This document shows, piece after piece, positions 17,735-29,489 of a stretch of 64,000 nt of DNA (position 1 is its first letter; every line of letters starts with the position of its first letter). The DNA is taken from contig NMRB01000229.1 in the NCBI GenBank assembly GCA_002633025.1, positions 52,710 to 116,709 of the forward strand. Direction: 5' to 3'. The position numbers were made by a program, and so were the translations under genes. The notes beneath the pieces were generated by a model. The model saw only the letters and a program-made list of their open reading frames with translations, was not told where the DNA came from and did not search any database. Origin of the DNA: Notospermus geniculatus (Eukaryota > Nemertea > Pilidiophora > Heteronemertea > Lineidae).

Positions 17735-19560
17735 CAGCCATTAACAGTTTTGCTAAACATGGTTCCCTTGGCATTCTAAATAATTCCAATCGATCTCAAC
17801 TAGCCACAGTCCAGCTATGGAAGGGTCCTGAGCTTCACATTTTGAAAGTTCCATTCCATTCTATATCAGCCAGAAAAATCCAGCTAAACGTAGTTCCAAT
17901 TGCATTCCATTCCATCTCAACTAGTCACATTCGAGCTAAAAAAGGGTCGTTGGCTTCACATTTTGAAAGTTGCCTTCCATTTCATGTCAGTCAGTAACAA
18001 TTCAGCTAAACCTGGTTTCCATAGCATTCTCAATATTCCCTTTCATTCCATCTCAACCAGCCACAATCCAGCTAATGAAGGGTCCTGAGCTTCACATTCT
18101 GAATGTTCCGTTCCATTCTACCTCAGCCAGCAACAATCCAGCTGAACATGGTTCCCTTGACAATTCCGTTCCAATGCATCTAAACTAGCCACAGTGCAGC
18201 TAAAGAAGGGTCATGAGCTTCACATTCGGAAGGTTCCATTCCATTCCTTTGTCAGCCAGTAACAATGCAACTAAACATGGTTCCCATGGCATTCTCAATA
18301 TTCCATTCCATTCCATCTCAACCAGCCACAATCCAGCTAATGAAGGGTCCTGAACTTCATATTCAGAAGGTTCCATTCCATTCCTTTGTCAGCCAGTAAC
18401 AATGCAACTAAACATGGTTCTCGTAGCATTCTCAATATTCCATTCCATTCCATCTCAACCAGCCACAATTCAGCTACAGAAGGGTCCTGAGTTTCACATT
18501 CTCAAAGTTCCGTAACTGCATGTCAGCCAGTAACAATCCAGCTAAACATGGCTCTCGTAGCATTCTCAATAATTCCATTTCAGTCCATCTCAACCAGCCA
18601 CAATCCACCTGCAGAAGGGTGTTCGAAAAACATGGACTATGGATCAATGGACTCTGGACTACTGGACTGTGGAAACCATGGACTGAACAGTCATAAATAC
18701 CTCATTGACATACGCCGCCTGAAATTAGGAGCTGAGTCTTGAGTGATTGAGAAGCTGTCATCGCCGTGTGTTGTCGGGTCACATCGAATGTTCGTTTACA
18801 TGTAGCTAACAAACTTCGAATTTTCATACAACAATGTCTTTGTCTTCTCTGTTTGATTCACAAGGCTTCAGCAGCCTAGAATGATCTTGTTGGGCCAAAT
18901 ATCGGTGTGCATGGAGAGTAGCCTAGCCTAGTTTTTCGCCATCTCTTCCCGAGCAAATTAAAGGCATTATTTTTTTATCAACCAGTAATGAAAATTTAGT
19001 AGTCTATTATGTATGCACAAGACTGGTGTGTTATTCGCGATGACGTCTTTGTACACAACCATGAAAACAGAGGCAGGCGGCGCATGTCAGTGAGGTATTC
19101 ATGACTGGTCAGTCCATGGTTTCCACCGTCCAGTAGTCCAGAGTCCATTGATCCATAGTCCATGTTTTTCGAACACCCCCTGCAGAAGCGTCCTGAGCTT
19201 CACATTCTGTAAGTTCCGTTAGTCCATGTCAGCCAGTAACAATCCAGCTAAACATGGTTCCCTTGTCTTTCTCAATATTCCATTCCAGTCCATCTCAGTC
19301 AGCTACAATCCAGCTAAAGAAGCGTCCTGAGGTTCACGTTCTGTAAGTTCCGTTACCGGTAGTCCATGTCAGCCTGTAACAATCCAGCTAAACATGGTTC
19401 CCTTGACATTCCGAATAATTCCACTCCAGTCCATCTCAACCAGCCACAATCCAGCTACAGAAGGGTCCTCAGCATCACATTCTGTAAGTTCTGTTAGGGC
19501 ATGTGGGCCAGTAACAGTCCAGCTACACATGGTTCCCATGGCATTCTAAATCATTCCATT
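17735..19560. repeat. tandem array, unit about 134 bp, about ten copies, interrupted
   Basis: The landmark GCTAAACATGGTTCCC recurs near 17752, 17883, 18005, 18141, 18269, 18406, 18541, 19246, 19387 and 19520. Each unit also carries GGGTCCTGAGCTTCACATT and CATCTCAACCAGCCACAATC. The longer spacing between 18541 and 19246 equals one unit plus the 571 bp of the inserted MITE and its target duplication. Confidence 0.9.
18608..19187. mobile_element. Mutator-like MITE with 9-bp target duplication
   Basis: The element (18617-19178, 562 bp) starts GGGTGTTCGAAAAACATGG and ends with its complement; the arms match for about 105 bp. CCTGCAGAA occurs at 18608-18616 and again at 19179-19187. Long TIRs and a 9-bp duplication are the hallmark of MULE elements. 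There is no transposase. Confidence 0.9.
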
Positions 19561-19960
19561 TGGACACGTCCAATACATTTTACAAAAATCCAAGCACCTA
19601 ATGTCTTGTCTTCAAGAAGTAGACTGAAATGCCCAATGGTCAAGAACACACTGCAGTTATAAACTGATTACATGTACGTAACTTTCGTCGAGTCATAATC
19701 CCAACCATTTTGAAAGCCAAGAAGGCATAAAAAGTGCCAAGGTCTGACGTTTAAAACCATCCTTGTTTTTCAATGGAAACTGTGATGTTACCTCCTGTAA
19801 GAAGTTAGTGACAGCCACACAGCTGGATAGGCCTATATGGCAAGCCAAAACGGAAAACTGTCAGAAGTGAGATTTTATTGTCAAAAACAATAATTGTGGT
19901 CAAGACTGCAAGGACATGGTCAGAATAATCTAAGTCTTACCTGAACCGCCGAATACTATA

Positions 19961-20078
19961 ATGAAAACAGAGGCAGGCGGCGTATGTCAGTGAGGTATTT
20001 ATGACTGGTCAGTCCATGGTTTCCACAGTCCAGTAGTCCAGAGTCCATTGATCCATAGTCCATGTTTTTCGAACACCC
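19961..20078. mobile_element. truncated second copy of the MULE-type MITE
   Basis: Matches the right 118 bp of 18617-19178 (ATGAAAACAGAGGCAGGCGG to CGAACACCC) with few differences. The left half is absent. Confidence 0.85.
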
Positions 20079-20687
20079 GAACTTCGCGCGTGGTGTTCAA
20101 GTGTGCCGCCAGCGCCGAGGGGCTTGATCATCTTGAGCACATTATGGAAAGATGTCATTAAACGGAAAGTGATAAGCCCTGACTAATGAAACTTGGTGTG
20201 CAGGCCGTGCATTAAGTTGAGATAACATGTGAAGTTTGGTTGCTGTAGCCTGAAAATTAAAGTTTTTATTAACATGTTCATGGGTCTCATTTTTTTGGTT
20301 CACCCTGTAGTATAAACGTCCAAAACACCGCGTAACGTTTTTTTCTGTCATGCCAAAATCCATTTTTTTTTCATTCTAGGTTTCATTTGAGGTTTTCATT
20401 TCACGACAAGATATTGAAAAGTCTAATCTTTCTGTGTGTCATAAAAAAATATAGAGCAAGTCCGTATGTAGAGTGTTATTCAATGCTTGATGTATTCATT
20501 ACACACTGCAGTATTGTGGAAAGTGGTGCCCGCTTAATGATGGGGCGCTAACTTTGTAAACGCCCGTGACGTTGACCGAGAAACAATCGTTGACCTCAGT
20601 GCCCGCGGACAATCAACATCTGGACGGGGGAACATCGGGATGATCCCCAGTCAACAGTGCGTTCTCAGGTGACATTTCGGTATGGCA

Positions 20688-20863
20688 GGTGTAACGTTTT
20701 TCAGTGTGGCCGTTTTTCTGTGTGATTCCCATTGTTCGGAACACACTGGGAAACGAACTCGCTGTTTCTCTGTGTGTCGCTCATTGTCCAGTCGTCGCTT
20801 ATTCCGTCAATCTATTGTATTGTCACACTGGCACACACGGGCCTCACTGAAAAACGTTACACC
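20688..20863 (+). mobile_element. family A TIR element, copy 2, perfect 19-bp termini
   Basis: Ends GGTGTAACGTTTTTCAGTG and CACTGAAAAACGTTACACC are perfect inverted repeats; total length is 176 bp. The interior contains CGCTTATTCCGTCA as in the other copies. No target duplication is clear. Confidence 0.85.
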
Positions 20864-20873
20864 GGTTCTCTGG

Positions 20874-21048
20874 CAGGGGCGGATCCACGATTTCGGAAAA
20901 AAAGGGGCGCACTGTACTGTAGGCAAACATTGAAATCTGCGGTGTATTTCAATGATTTGCTCCAAATTTCAGAATTTCACGGTCGACTTTACAGAGTTGT
21001 TGGCCGAAAGAGGGGGCGTGCGCCGATGCCCTCCTGAATCCCCGCCTG
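20874..21048. mobile_element. short TIR element with CAGGGGCGGATC end
   Basis: Ends CAGGGGCGGATCCACGA and CTCCTGAATCCCCGCCTG are imperfect inverted repeats. TCTGG precedes and follows, a possible 5-bp duplication. It lies 11 bp after family A copy 2. Confidence 0.55.
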
Positions 21049-21375
21049 TCTGGAGGGCTATTTTCTTTAGTTGCTGAAATAAATCTTCCATCATATTATT
21101 TAGTCTTGGTAAACACCAGACTCGATTTATAGCCTACGGTATAAAAAAAGTCTCTGAACAATAAAATTGCTCCCAATTAGTTTCTGACTGCGCGTATGAT
21201 TCTTAACGAGCTGTTTCACATCCTCAAGCCTCATTTAGCATGCCTTGCACAATGAGTGATTACTTTAATACAGATGTCGAATATTACGGCCTACTCACTC
21301 TCGGCTTCTACTGCATTCTAGCATAAAGGAATAACGGTTTCAATATTTTGCAAGCCATATGGAACATTCCTCTAT

Positions 21376-21742
21376 AATGAGGAGGGCGATTTTGTGTTTA
21401 TCCCGACAGGTCGGCGCTGCGGGCGAAGTGTCCTTAGCGACGTCATTGACGTCATTTTAGTTGTTGACGTAGCGTCATGAAAACGTGACCTGTACATTTT
21501 TCCACAGGAATAATGAGACAAAACGTATGCATTTTTCGGTATCACATTTCGTCGTTTTAAGGAAAAAAGCAATGAAATTAGAGAAATTTTCACCTACTAT
21601 AAGACGATGTACGTTTTACTGTCGCATGACCAAATCAAAGGGGTATTTCATGCCAGACGTAAACTGAATTAACATTAGAAAAAAGAAATTTCCGTCACAA
21701 CGCTCGCAGCGACGTCGTGCGGTGCTACGGCGCCCTCCTCAT
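21376..21742. mobile_element. TIR element with ATGAGGAGGGCG ends
   Basis: The 12-bp sequence ATGAGGAGGGCG is repeated inverted as CGCCCTCCTCAT 367 bp apart. The interior is non-coding and rich in GACGTCAT. No other copy was noticed. Confidence 0.5.
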
Positions 21743-22896
21743 TCTAAGTGACTTCATTTCTGACTGTTTACGTTTAACATGGTTGCTGATACACTTCTCA
21801 ATGGAAAGCGCAAATTTCATTAGATTCTGTGGAGTACTAGATTTCATAAAACGGATTATAGATGGTTGAACGATGTGGCGAGAGGCATTTTGTATACTTT
21901 TTGCCTCTGCACATTTGTAAAGGGCAAATTCATGCAGAAAACAATAAGCCTAATTCCATCAGCCGTGACACTCAAAAAAAAACAATTTAGTTTCAATCAT
22001 ATTTGATTTATGTTTCTCACCATCACAAAAATCACTTTTGGGGCATTCTATGAGGCAAATACAATAATTGAAATTGATAAGGGCCACTTTGGGGCAAGTA
22101 CACGTTAGAGAGGCTTTGCCCCTCAACTCAGATCGCTTGCAGTTGATTCTCTATGGTTTCTAAACTTTACGGATAACATCATCAGTCCTTTATCCCGTAG
22201 TACATGTAAAATGAAATCCTGAAGCCAAGCGACTGGATACAACTAGTCACCACTGATCTTCCTGGCGACTGGGAGGATCTAGCTGGAACCGGAGGCGACT
22301 GATCAGTCGCCAGAAATGGTCGATGCACGAAGCCTTGCGACTCGCTGGAACTGGTACGCCTGGCTTAAAACTATTCATCGAGAGCTGGGCGCCAAATACG
22401 GCATGTATAGACAACGGTGAGCGAATTAAATGTACAGCAGGAGGAAACCGGAGTTCCAGGAGAAAACACGCGCTGTCAGAGGGAGGGAGAGTCGCAGACC
22501 CTCTCTATTATTTTTTTTATTGACTATATTTACACAGTGGTGGACGCCGCGTCCATGACATTATGACTGTTCACCGTAGAATGTACAATAGATTTTGATG
22601 TGGCGAAAATGAAAACAAAAACAGACTACAGTGACTGACAATATAGCATCCAATGGAATGGTCTTCCATTGCCCAGCCAATGGAAGACCACCCGGGCCAG
22701 TCATCCGGAGCACACATCCCAGCACTACGACTGAGAACCGTCGCCCAAGCGACCAGTCCGGACAATCCCAGCCACCCCGACCAGGCAAAGCCTCTTTGTG
22801 CATATAAGGAATTTTAGATTATAAGCATAGCTCTGTAATGATCGAGAAGCAATGCTAGAAGATTCACATCAAGTTACGCAAAACGTTCTATTACAT
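21743..22896. other. non-coding stretch with short palindromes
   Basis: Contains the perfect palindrome GGCGACTGATCAGTCGCC near 22290 and a hairpin GGTCTTCCATTG...CAATGGAAGACC near 22660. A block GAGGAAACCGGAG near 22441 recurs at 52788. No gene is supported. Confidence 0.5.
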
Positions 22897-23091
22897 GAGG
22901 CTCCAGTTCCATAGAGTTCACGTTTACACTTTTCACGCGCCACGCTTCACGTTTTCCGTTCGTTCCTCGATTCAGCGCACAACGAGACACACATTACCTG
23001 TCCTGTGGCATGCTTTCTCCGAGGAACGAAAGGAAAACGTGAAATGTAACGCGAGAAAAGTGTAAATGTGAACTCTATGGAACTGGAGCCT
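22897..23091. mobile_element. palindromic MITE, arms about 44 bp
   Basis: GAGGCTCCAGTTCCATAGAG at the left is matched by CTCTATGGAACTGGAGCCT at the right; the arms continue through TTTACACTTTTC. Length is 195 bp. Confidence 0.85.
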
Positions 23092-23094
23092 TAA

Positions 23095-23180
23095 GAGTCG
23101 GTCGAACTAGGGACCGAACCCGGAACTTAAGGTGACAGCCGTTGATTTTTGCATTGCGCCACTCTGACTACCTGAAATAG
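23095..23180 (-). pseudogene. tRNA-like segment
   Basis: The minus strand carries an A-box-like AGTGGCGCAATGC and a B-box GGGTTCGGTCCC about 40 bases apart. Stems are not convincing. It directly follows the palindromic MITE and may be a SINE head. Confidence 0.3.
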
Positions 23181-23716
23181 GCTAACTGAAATCGTACTGC
23201 CATTAACACGCGGATAGAAAAGATGTTGGTGGTGCTTAATATGTTCGTGTCTTCCAAAGCACACACAGCCCTTGGCCCGCCTCCAGCAGTCTAAATACCA
23301 ATTTCGCCCCAAATTGGATGTAATGCACATGAGCCGGTATCACAGATTGGATATTGAAACGTACATTTCAATATCATATTTGATTTCAATTTTATTGAAT
23401 GTTCTTGAGAAAATCGCTATGCAGCGTCTTCATGTTTCCAGCTGAGCCCACCTGTCTCCAGTTTTCAGCCGAGTCCTTGACAGTTCAATCGGTGGTCGTC
23501 GCTTAATGATGCGCAAGGGTATTTTCACGATGTATTACATTTCCCCAAGGCATCATGTCGTGACAAGTCCATTACCATGATTACCCTTAAACTTTGTCAT
23601 GAATAACCTTTTTGGTAAGGGCTGGAAAAATCAAAGAAGTTGTACATGTTTTAGTATGGAACATACCGTACTTTCACACCTCGAAGGTCAGCTACTATCA
23701 TTCGTACTCAGCCAAC

Positions 23717-24790
23717 TTTTTAGCTCACCTGTGAGCTATAGTCGTGGTGCGGTGTCCGTCGTCGCCCGTCGTAGTCTGTTAGCAGGGCACGTTTCGTAAC
23801 CGCTGGGGCTATTGATCTGAAACTTGGTACATATATCCCTAGGTCAGATGACCTATGACACTAAGTTTCAGTCCGATTCGATCCTTGGATTGGCCACCAG
23901 GTTGCCAAAACTAAAAACGCATAGCTCCTGAACTAATGACTGGATCATCTCCAATTTTTTATCATAGGTGTATCTAATTAGGATACATAACATATATAAC
24001 TGGTTTTTTATTTGACCTTCTTTTCAAGGTCACAGAGGTAAAATTTCTACAAAAGTAACGAACCTGCCACAGTTCGTCATTATTTCACCGAGCGACTTCA
24101 TATCTTGCATAAACGTGTATTAGAGGGGTACCTTCAAAAATACCGAGTTTCGGCACGGCCGAACATCACATTTGGCCGCCAGCTGGCGTGACCTGAAAAT
24201 CAGTGCTATAATTCAGGAGTGCTCGAATGACTTTTACGTGCACGTCAAATTTCGGCCTGATTTGACTTCCAATACGTCCGCCAGGTGGCATAACCCGAAA
24301 ATCATCAAAGTGCTATAACTCAAGAACCACTTGACGCAGAGTGCTCAACTTTCATATGTAGCTCCCTCCTGATGACCTGTACATGCACGTGAAGTTTCCC
24401 TTGATCGGACATCCAATATGGCACCCAGGTGGCATAGCCCCAAATCGTCAAACTGCCATAACACCGGAATGACTTGACTCACTCAGAGTGCTCAAATTTG
24501 ATATGTGGCTCCCTCCAGATGACCTGCATGAGCACGTAAAGATTTGGCCCGATCGGCCATCCAATATGGCCGCCAGGTGGCGTAACCCGAATGTCATCAT
24601 TGTGCTATAACTCGGGAACAACTTGACCTAGAGCGCTCAAATGTGCTATGTGGCTCCCTCTACATGTAGATGACCTTTATGTGCACGTGAAGTTTCGTCC
24701 GATCGCACATCCAATATGGCTGCCAAGTGGCATAACCCAAAAATCATCAAAGTCCAGTAACTCGGGAATGACTTGACCCAGGGTGAGGGA
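23717..24790. repeat. GCTCACC-type interspersed repeat with internal 155-bp units, copy 1
   Basis: It begins TTTAGCTCACCTGTGAGCT followed by GTCCGTCGTCGCCCGTCG. From about 24170 a unit of about 155 bp recurs four times (CCAATATGGCCGCCAGGTGG, CATAACCCGAAAATCATCAA, TGTGGCTCCCTCC). The second copy is at 36703. It is non-coding. Confidence 0.7.
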
Positions 24791-24843
24791 ACTGGGCAAG
24801 AGGCTATGTTGTGTGTTGGCTGTGTTTGGGGGGGGGGGGGGGG

Positions 24844-24895
24844 CTGTTTCCCTGGCTTCAGCGGACACGTTGATGTCCCTGAAGCCAGGGAAACA
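24844..24895. repeat. hairpin beside a G-run
   Basis: CTGTTTCCCTGGCTTCAG and CTGAAGCCAGGGAAACAG are perfect 18-bp inverted repeats with a 16-base loop, directly after a run of about 16 G. Confidence 0.85.
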
Positions 24896-25196
24896 GTTAT
24901 TAGTCTAGGTCATTATTGCTTTTATATGGGTAAAACCAGGTACTGCTGCTATTGTTACGGCAGTTTTTGATACATTTGCTATCAGGATTAGGGTTAGGGC
25001 CAGGCCCAGAGTGGAAATACTGACTGCCGTACCCCTTAGAACAACCGTAATTCTCGGCTATCCTGTGCCTTATTTGAATGATTTATTTCGCATATGGTAG
25101 CAATTGCAACATCTCGAAAAATAAGTTAATGAGGAGAAAAAAGAACAAAATTCAAAAGATGATAAAAGAAGAAGAAAAGACAAAAAGCGAAAAAAG

Positions 25197-25285
25197 CAGC
25201 GGACGGGATTCGAACCCGGGGCCCTGGATTGCGAAGCAACGATCATTCCATGCACCCTGAACCAACCAGACGTGCAACGTCACCA
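25197..25285 (-). pseudogene. tRNA-like sequence followed by a T-run
   Basis: On the minus strand an A-box-like TGGTTCAGGGTGCATGG and the B-box GGGTTCGAATCCC are correctly spaced, and a T6 run follows as in Pol III terminators. The T-arm pairs 4 of 5, but the acceptor strand CCGCTGC has no complement at the 5' end. A SINE or tRNA pseudogene fits better than a working tRNA. Confidence 0.4.
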
Positions 25286-25864
25286 CGACGTGCAACAGCA
25301 GTGACGTGCGCTACACCTCAACGGCAACGCGCGGTACCGTTGCTATGATGCGCTTTGGGTAAATCCGCGACGTCATTGTGACGTCATCAATTCATAAGTT
25401 TGGAATTAAATCTAAATTTACAAATAAACCGCTCGGCAAAGTGACTGATTTCGTCATCGATACAACCTTTCCAGTCCTCCTTAATTCTCATGCGAAGTTT
25501 CAGCGCTTAACTATGCCTTAGAGGGTGTTTTTGGCATGCTGTTTGCCAGGATGGCTAATTTCTTATATAAGGCGAAATTCAGAGTCGGACCACCTGTGAC
25601 GTCAGCAGCTTCGCTATCTGGCCGCTGCGCGGCGTTCCGGGTCCTTTGCGTCCAGAATGCTCATAACTGATATGTGCCTCCCTCTGTCATTTATGGTATC
25701 GCCAACCAGGTGAGCACATGGTCCATGGACCATTTCATTAAACATGGGACGACAAGTGCTGCGGAAATGCGATGTGATCGATTCCCAAAACATATGCCTT
25801 TGCACGTGCTGTGACTCGTAATACTTGGTTGTGCGGTTGTTGGGACAACATCCCGAATAACTAC

Positions 25865-26106
25865 AGCCGTGGTTACACTACATAGAAATCACCGGGTTTT
25901 TTGACACCGGGGTCTAGCCCGGCTCTGAAAAATCCCTCCTCAGGCCCGGTGCCCGTCAACACTACTCAAATTTTGTGACGGGGAACTAATTTAAGCCCTC
26001 CAAAACCCGTTCGAGCTCGGAGTGGATTATTACACCGCGTGTTAACAGGTGTGGACAGAAAAAACCCGGGTTCGACACGGGTTTTTTATGTAGTGTAACA
26101 AGGGCT
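25865..26106. mobile_element. family C MITE, copy 1
   Basis: Ends AGCCGTGGTTACACTACATA and TATGTAGTGTAACAAGGGCT; the interior has CGTCAACACTACTCAAATTTT and ACGGGTTTTTT/CCCGGG blocks. Copies lie at 41672 and 56186, with a relative at 32699. Confidence 0.85.
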
Positions 26107-26498
26107 TACTTGTAGGCCTACTATTTTCATTTGCTGTAATGGTGTACCTGTATCATTCATTTCCTACATTGTAGTCTTAGACTAGATGGGTTGCACGAGT
26201 TACGTTTCGAATAATAATTAAATAGACTACAAATACAACGCATAGGACGCAAACCTGAAATCCATTTCCCTGGCACGACTCTCCAGGCCTCACCTCATGT
26301 ATTACGAATGCGGTATTGTTATTTTATGTAGCTAATCCTGATAGTCTATTCAAAAACATTGTATAGTGTGTAACTGATGATGAGAGTTTTCGGATGTAAT
26401 TCTCAATGAGCATAATCCAGGCTTAGCCCAACAATATGATTGTCGTTGTCAGTAAATTGAATTCGAAAATAAGGGTAGGTTCAAAATATACCCACGGA

Positions 26499-27000
26499 CG
26501 TAATGGCTGAGAATGCCTCCCGTATGACAGTGCCGCTTTATGTGGCGGACACCCAGAGAGACAATGGGTGATGTGAATAAAAATCTGTATCTACTAGCTA
26601 GTAGTTACTTGAAGTAAAAGTAACTAGTTCCAAGTTTTTACTACAAGTGCATGTAGAAGTGAGCACTTGAATTCATATGAATAAACAGTTGCACTAACTG
26701 CAAAGTAATCATTTCTGCCCTACTAGTTTTTACTCGTCTGAATCCTGGGTTCACCGTACTGTAATTGATACTGCTGATTATTCATATCCTCGCTAGTAAC
26801 TACTAAACGAGTATTAACTAATACTTATTACATGTAGTAGTAGCTGCAAGTAATTACTTACAGTAATTAATCCTGTTTTATTCATATAGTCACCAGTAAA
26901 TACTTTAAAAACTGGCGTAAACGTTATTACTTATTTTTATTCATATCACCCAATTTATCAGTGTCTCCATCACTCTAACGTTGCGACTTAATCCGACGTC
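26499..27000. mobile_element. family A element, copy 3, interrupted by family H
   Basis: The left part (26499-26565: GAGAATGCCTCCCGTATGAC) and right part (26952 onward: TTTATCAGTGTCTCC, CTTAATCC) together match family A. The 386-bp family H element sits between them. Confidence 0.7.
26563..26954. mobile_element. family H MITE (Harbinger-like?), copy 1
   Basis: The element (26566-26951) ends GGGTGATGTGAATAAAAA and TTTTTATTCATATCACCC. AAT precedes and follows, a 3-bp duplication as in PIF/Harbinger elements. The interior consists of repeated AGTTACT/AGTAACT motifs. Confidence 0.7.
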
Positions 27001-27581
27001 GATGCAGGAATTGTTCAACTAACGTGCACTGACTCCCCCAAATTTTAGCCTGTTACTCCATGATTCGGTCACTGTACATGGGGAGAGGATCTCCCGAAAG
27101 GCATTCGGGCTATTTAACTGATTTCCGGAATCTTCCGTTACATATGTCAGGATTCCGACTTGTATGGCGGCCTAGATCTGCCCTCCTAGAGCGGAGCGTC
27201 TCGAGCGTGGGTATCAGGCTACTTCTACCATTAATTTAGACAAGGTAATTTGTTGAAACTCGTAAATAATTTAATGGACCATACAATGGTTTTAACAGCA
27301 ATTGTCATGAGCTTATATTCAATGATGCTATGTTTTATACATGTAGTAGACAATGGCAACATGACTCGGTAAAACTAAACAAACTCTCAACTTGCAGCAC
27401 CAACACTCATTTTTCAATTATTCATAAGTTGTAAAGCGGTGCTGCCTGTTTCTGGTGTCCGTTTGCAACATTCCTGCATTTTATGCAGGGTGTGAAAAAA
27501 CACACTTGCGATTTTCCCAGCATTTTTACATGACTGCGATGTAAATTACATTTATACAGGAAAATGTACAAGTAAGACACA

Positions 27582-27732
27582 TTAGGGAGTTTAAGAAATC
27601 AAACGATAAACGTCAACTTTACGACAACGCTATTTTGCATACTACACATTCACCAGATATAATATATACATGTACATGTGTATTGCATTTTCGGTACAAA
27701 AAATAACGTTGTCGTAAAGTTGATCTCCCTAA
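27582..27732. mobile_element. palindromic element, TTAGGGAG ends
   Basis: Arms contain TCAACTTTACGACAACG and CGTTGTCGTAAAGTTGA with AGGGAG...CTCCCT ends; length is 151 bp. Its right end overlaps the next element by about 2 bp. Confidence 0.8.
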
Positions 27733-28090
27733 AGCCTCGCTTATGTCGCCCTACGCTGTGATAGAAATAGCGTCAACAAGTTGCAACTGGTAACTTATGT
27801 CGCCACCGACTAGAAAAATACCGATCGGTCGCAACTACCTGGAACTAGTTTATCGCCGTCTTTTGAGTGCTTATGTCGACACAGATTTCTTTTGATTTTA
27901 AGTAAGTTGAACTTGTGCGACTTTCAGGATCTGGATATTTTTAGTTGGCAACTAGTTGGCAACTAGTTACTCGCTGATGCCCGAGAGCTTATGTCACCTA
28001 GTAGTTGTGACTAATTAGTTCCAACTACGCACCGATTATCAGTTGCCAACTAGTTCTGACTGTATGTAAGGGCGACATAAGCGAGGCTTT
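27731..28090. mobile_element. MITE with AAAGCCTCGCTTATGTCG ends
   Basis: AAAGCCTCGCTTATGTCGCC is repeated inverted as GGCGACATAAGCGAGGCTTT 360 bp apart. The interior holds repeated AACTAGTTGCCAACT palindromes and several CTTATGTCG submotifs. Confidence 0.85.
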
Positions 28091-28386
28091 ATATGCGTAA
28101 GAACCTAACGCTGGTGGCACTCAGTACAGAAACCTCAGCGAGTCATGTGTCTCCAACCTAAATCGGATGTGCTCCCTCAACCTCGGCGAGTTTATGTTCA
28201 GCACACTATCCACGGACACGATTTTCAATTCCGCTAACATGATTTTGTATTGGTGGTGCCAGCTATAAATCCGTACGTAAAATATGGTCTACTTGTGTTG
28301 GTCATTTCTATCACAGTCATGTGAAAAAGCTCGGAAAATCGCAACCGTTCCAATTTTTTGACAAACCATTTGTACACGCGTCCCTC

Positions 28387-28769
28387 AAAGGGACTAGGAG
28401 AATTTTTTGAAGCCTCGGTTATTACAAAATGCTAATCTTTCATGATAAATTCTCACCGCCAATTCACTTTTTCAATTACGTGTTAATTACTGGCACCCAG
28501 ACAAATCAGTTATCACCACACCATGGAGCATTCACCTGGTCACTGGGAACCTAGTCAACGTAATAGAGTACAAGCTCGCTCCATACAATACATACAACGA
28601 CACTGTTGATTAGGTTCCCAGTGAATGCTCCATGGTGTGGTGATGACTGATTTGTCTGGGTGTCAGTAATTAATACTTAATTGAAAAAGTGAATTGACGG
28701 TGGGAATTTATCATGAAAAACTAGCATTTTGAAATAACCGAAGCTTGAAAACATTTTCCTAGTCCCTTT
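28387..28769. mobile_element. long palindromic MITE, arms about 165 bp
   Basis: Ends AAAGGGACTAGG and CCTAGTCCCTTT. The arms share CAGACAAATCAGT, CACCATGGAGCATTCAC and TTTTTCAATTA-type blocks in inverse order. Length is 383 bp. Confidence 0.85.
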
Positions 28770-29312
28770 AAAGATAATGTATCATGACTTCATTGTTTAC
28801 ATTCAATGTTTGTTAACATGGATGTGTATTATGTTATTTTGGACTTTGGGAACATGCCAACCCACAAAATTCAATACTTTCGGTATCAAAGGAATTTCTA
28901 TAGGTGCATGCCACCAACAAATTACTCATAAGACAAAGAAAGACTGGACACAAACAAACAAAATGTAAATAATAATTTTCGTGGCCCGCGAAAATGTCCG
29001 TGACACATTGTCTTTAAATGGTGGCATATATATTATTAATGTGAAATGTCATTGACCACTCGAAGTTGAGTTTGGCACTTTCACAGTCATCTTTCATTGT
29101 AATTGGGTTTAATGACATTCCTGTGATGATGTGTGAAGGTCACTAGTGTGTAGTTCACGTAGGTTGGCCAATATCTCATCGACCATTTTAAAGCTGACAG
29201 GTCAGATGTACTCTCCGACTTGAATGGAAAAATTTTTACGCTCAACTTCGGCAGACCACGAGGCTGCCGAAGTCGACCGTTCGGTAATGTTCGTAGGCCT
29301 ATAAATGTACAC

Positions 29313-29489
29313 TAATGCCCGTTGTACACGTAGGATTTTTCTTGTACTAAAAGTTATAAATGGGGCTTAAATGGGTGTTCACAATGCCTTTCAGCAAGGC
29401 AATCGGTAGCCTGTGACCGAAAGCACCCTTCATGAGCCTCATTTATACTTTTTAGTACAAAAAAATCCTACCGTGTACAACGGGCATAA
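29313..29489. mobile_element. palindromic MITE in the left arm
   Basis: TAATGCCCGTTGTACACG and CCGTGTACAACGGGCATAA are the ends; the arms continue through TAGGATTTTTCTTGTACTAAAA. The sister copy is at 32008. Confidence 0.85.

Noticed and set aside
16738-19560. Tandem arrays as centromeric satellite
   Set aside because: Only six and about ten units, with other elements on both sides; a local array is the simpler reading.
25197-25285. Functional tRNA gene
   Set aside because: Boxes and T-run are present but the acceptor strands do not pair.
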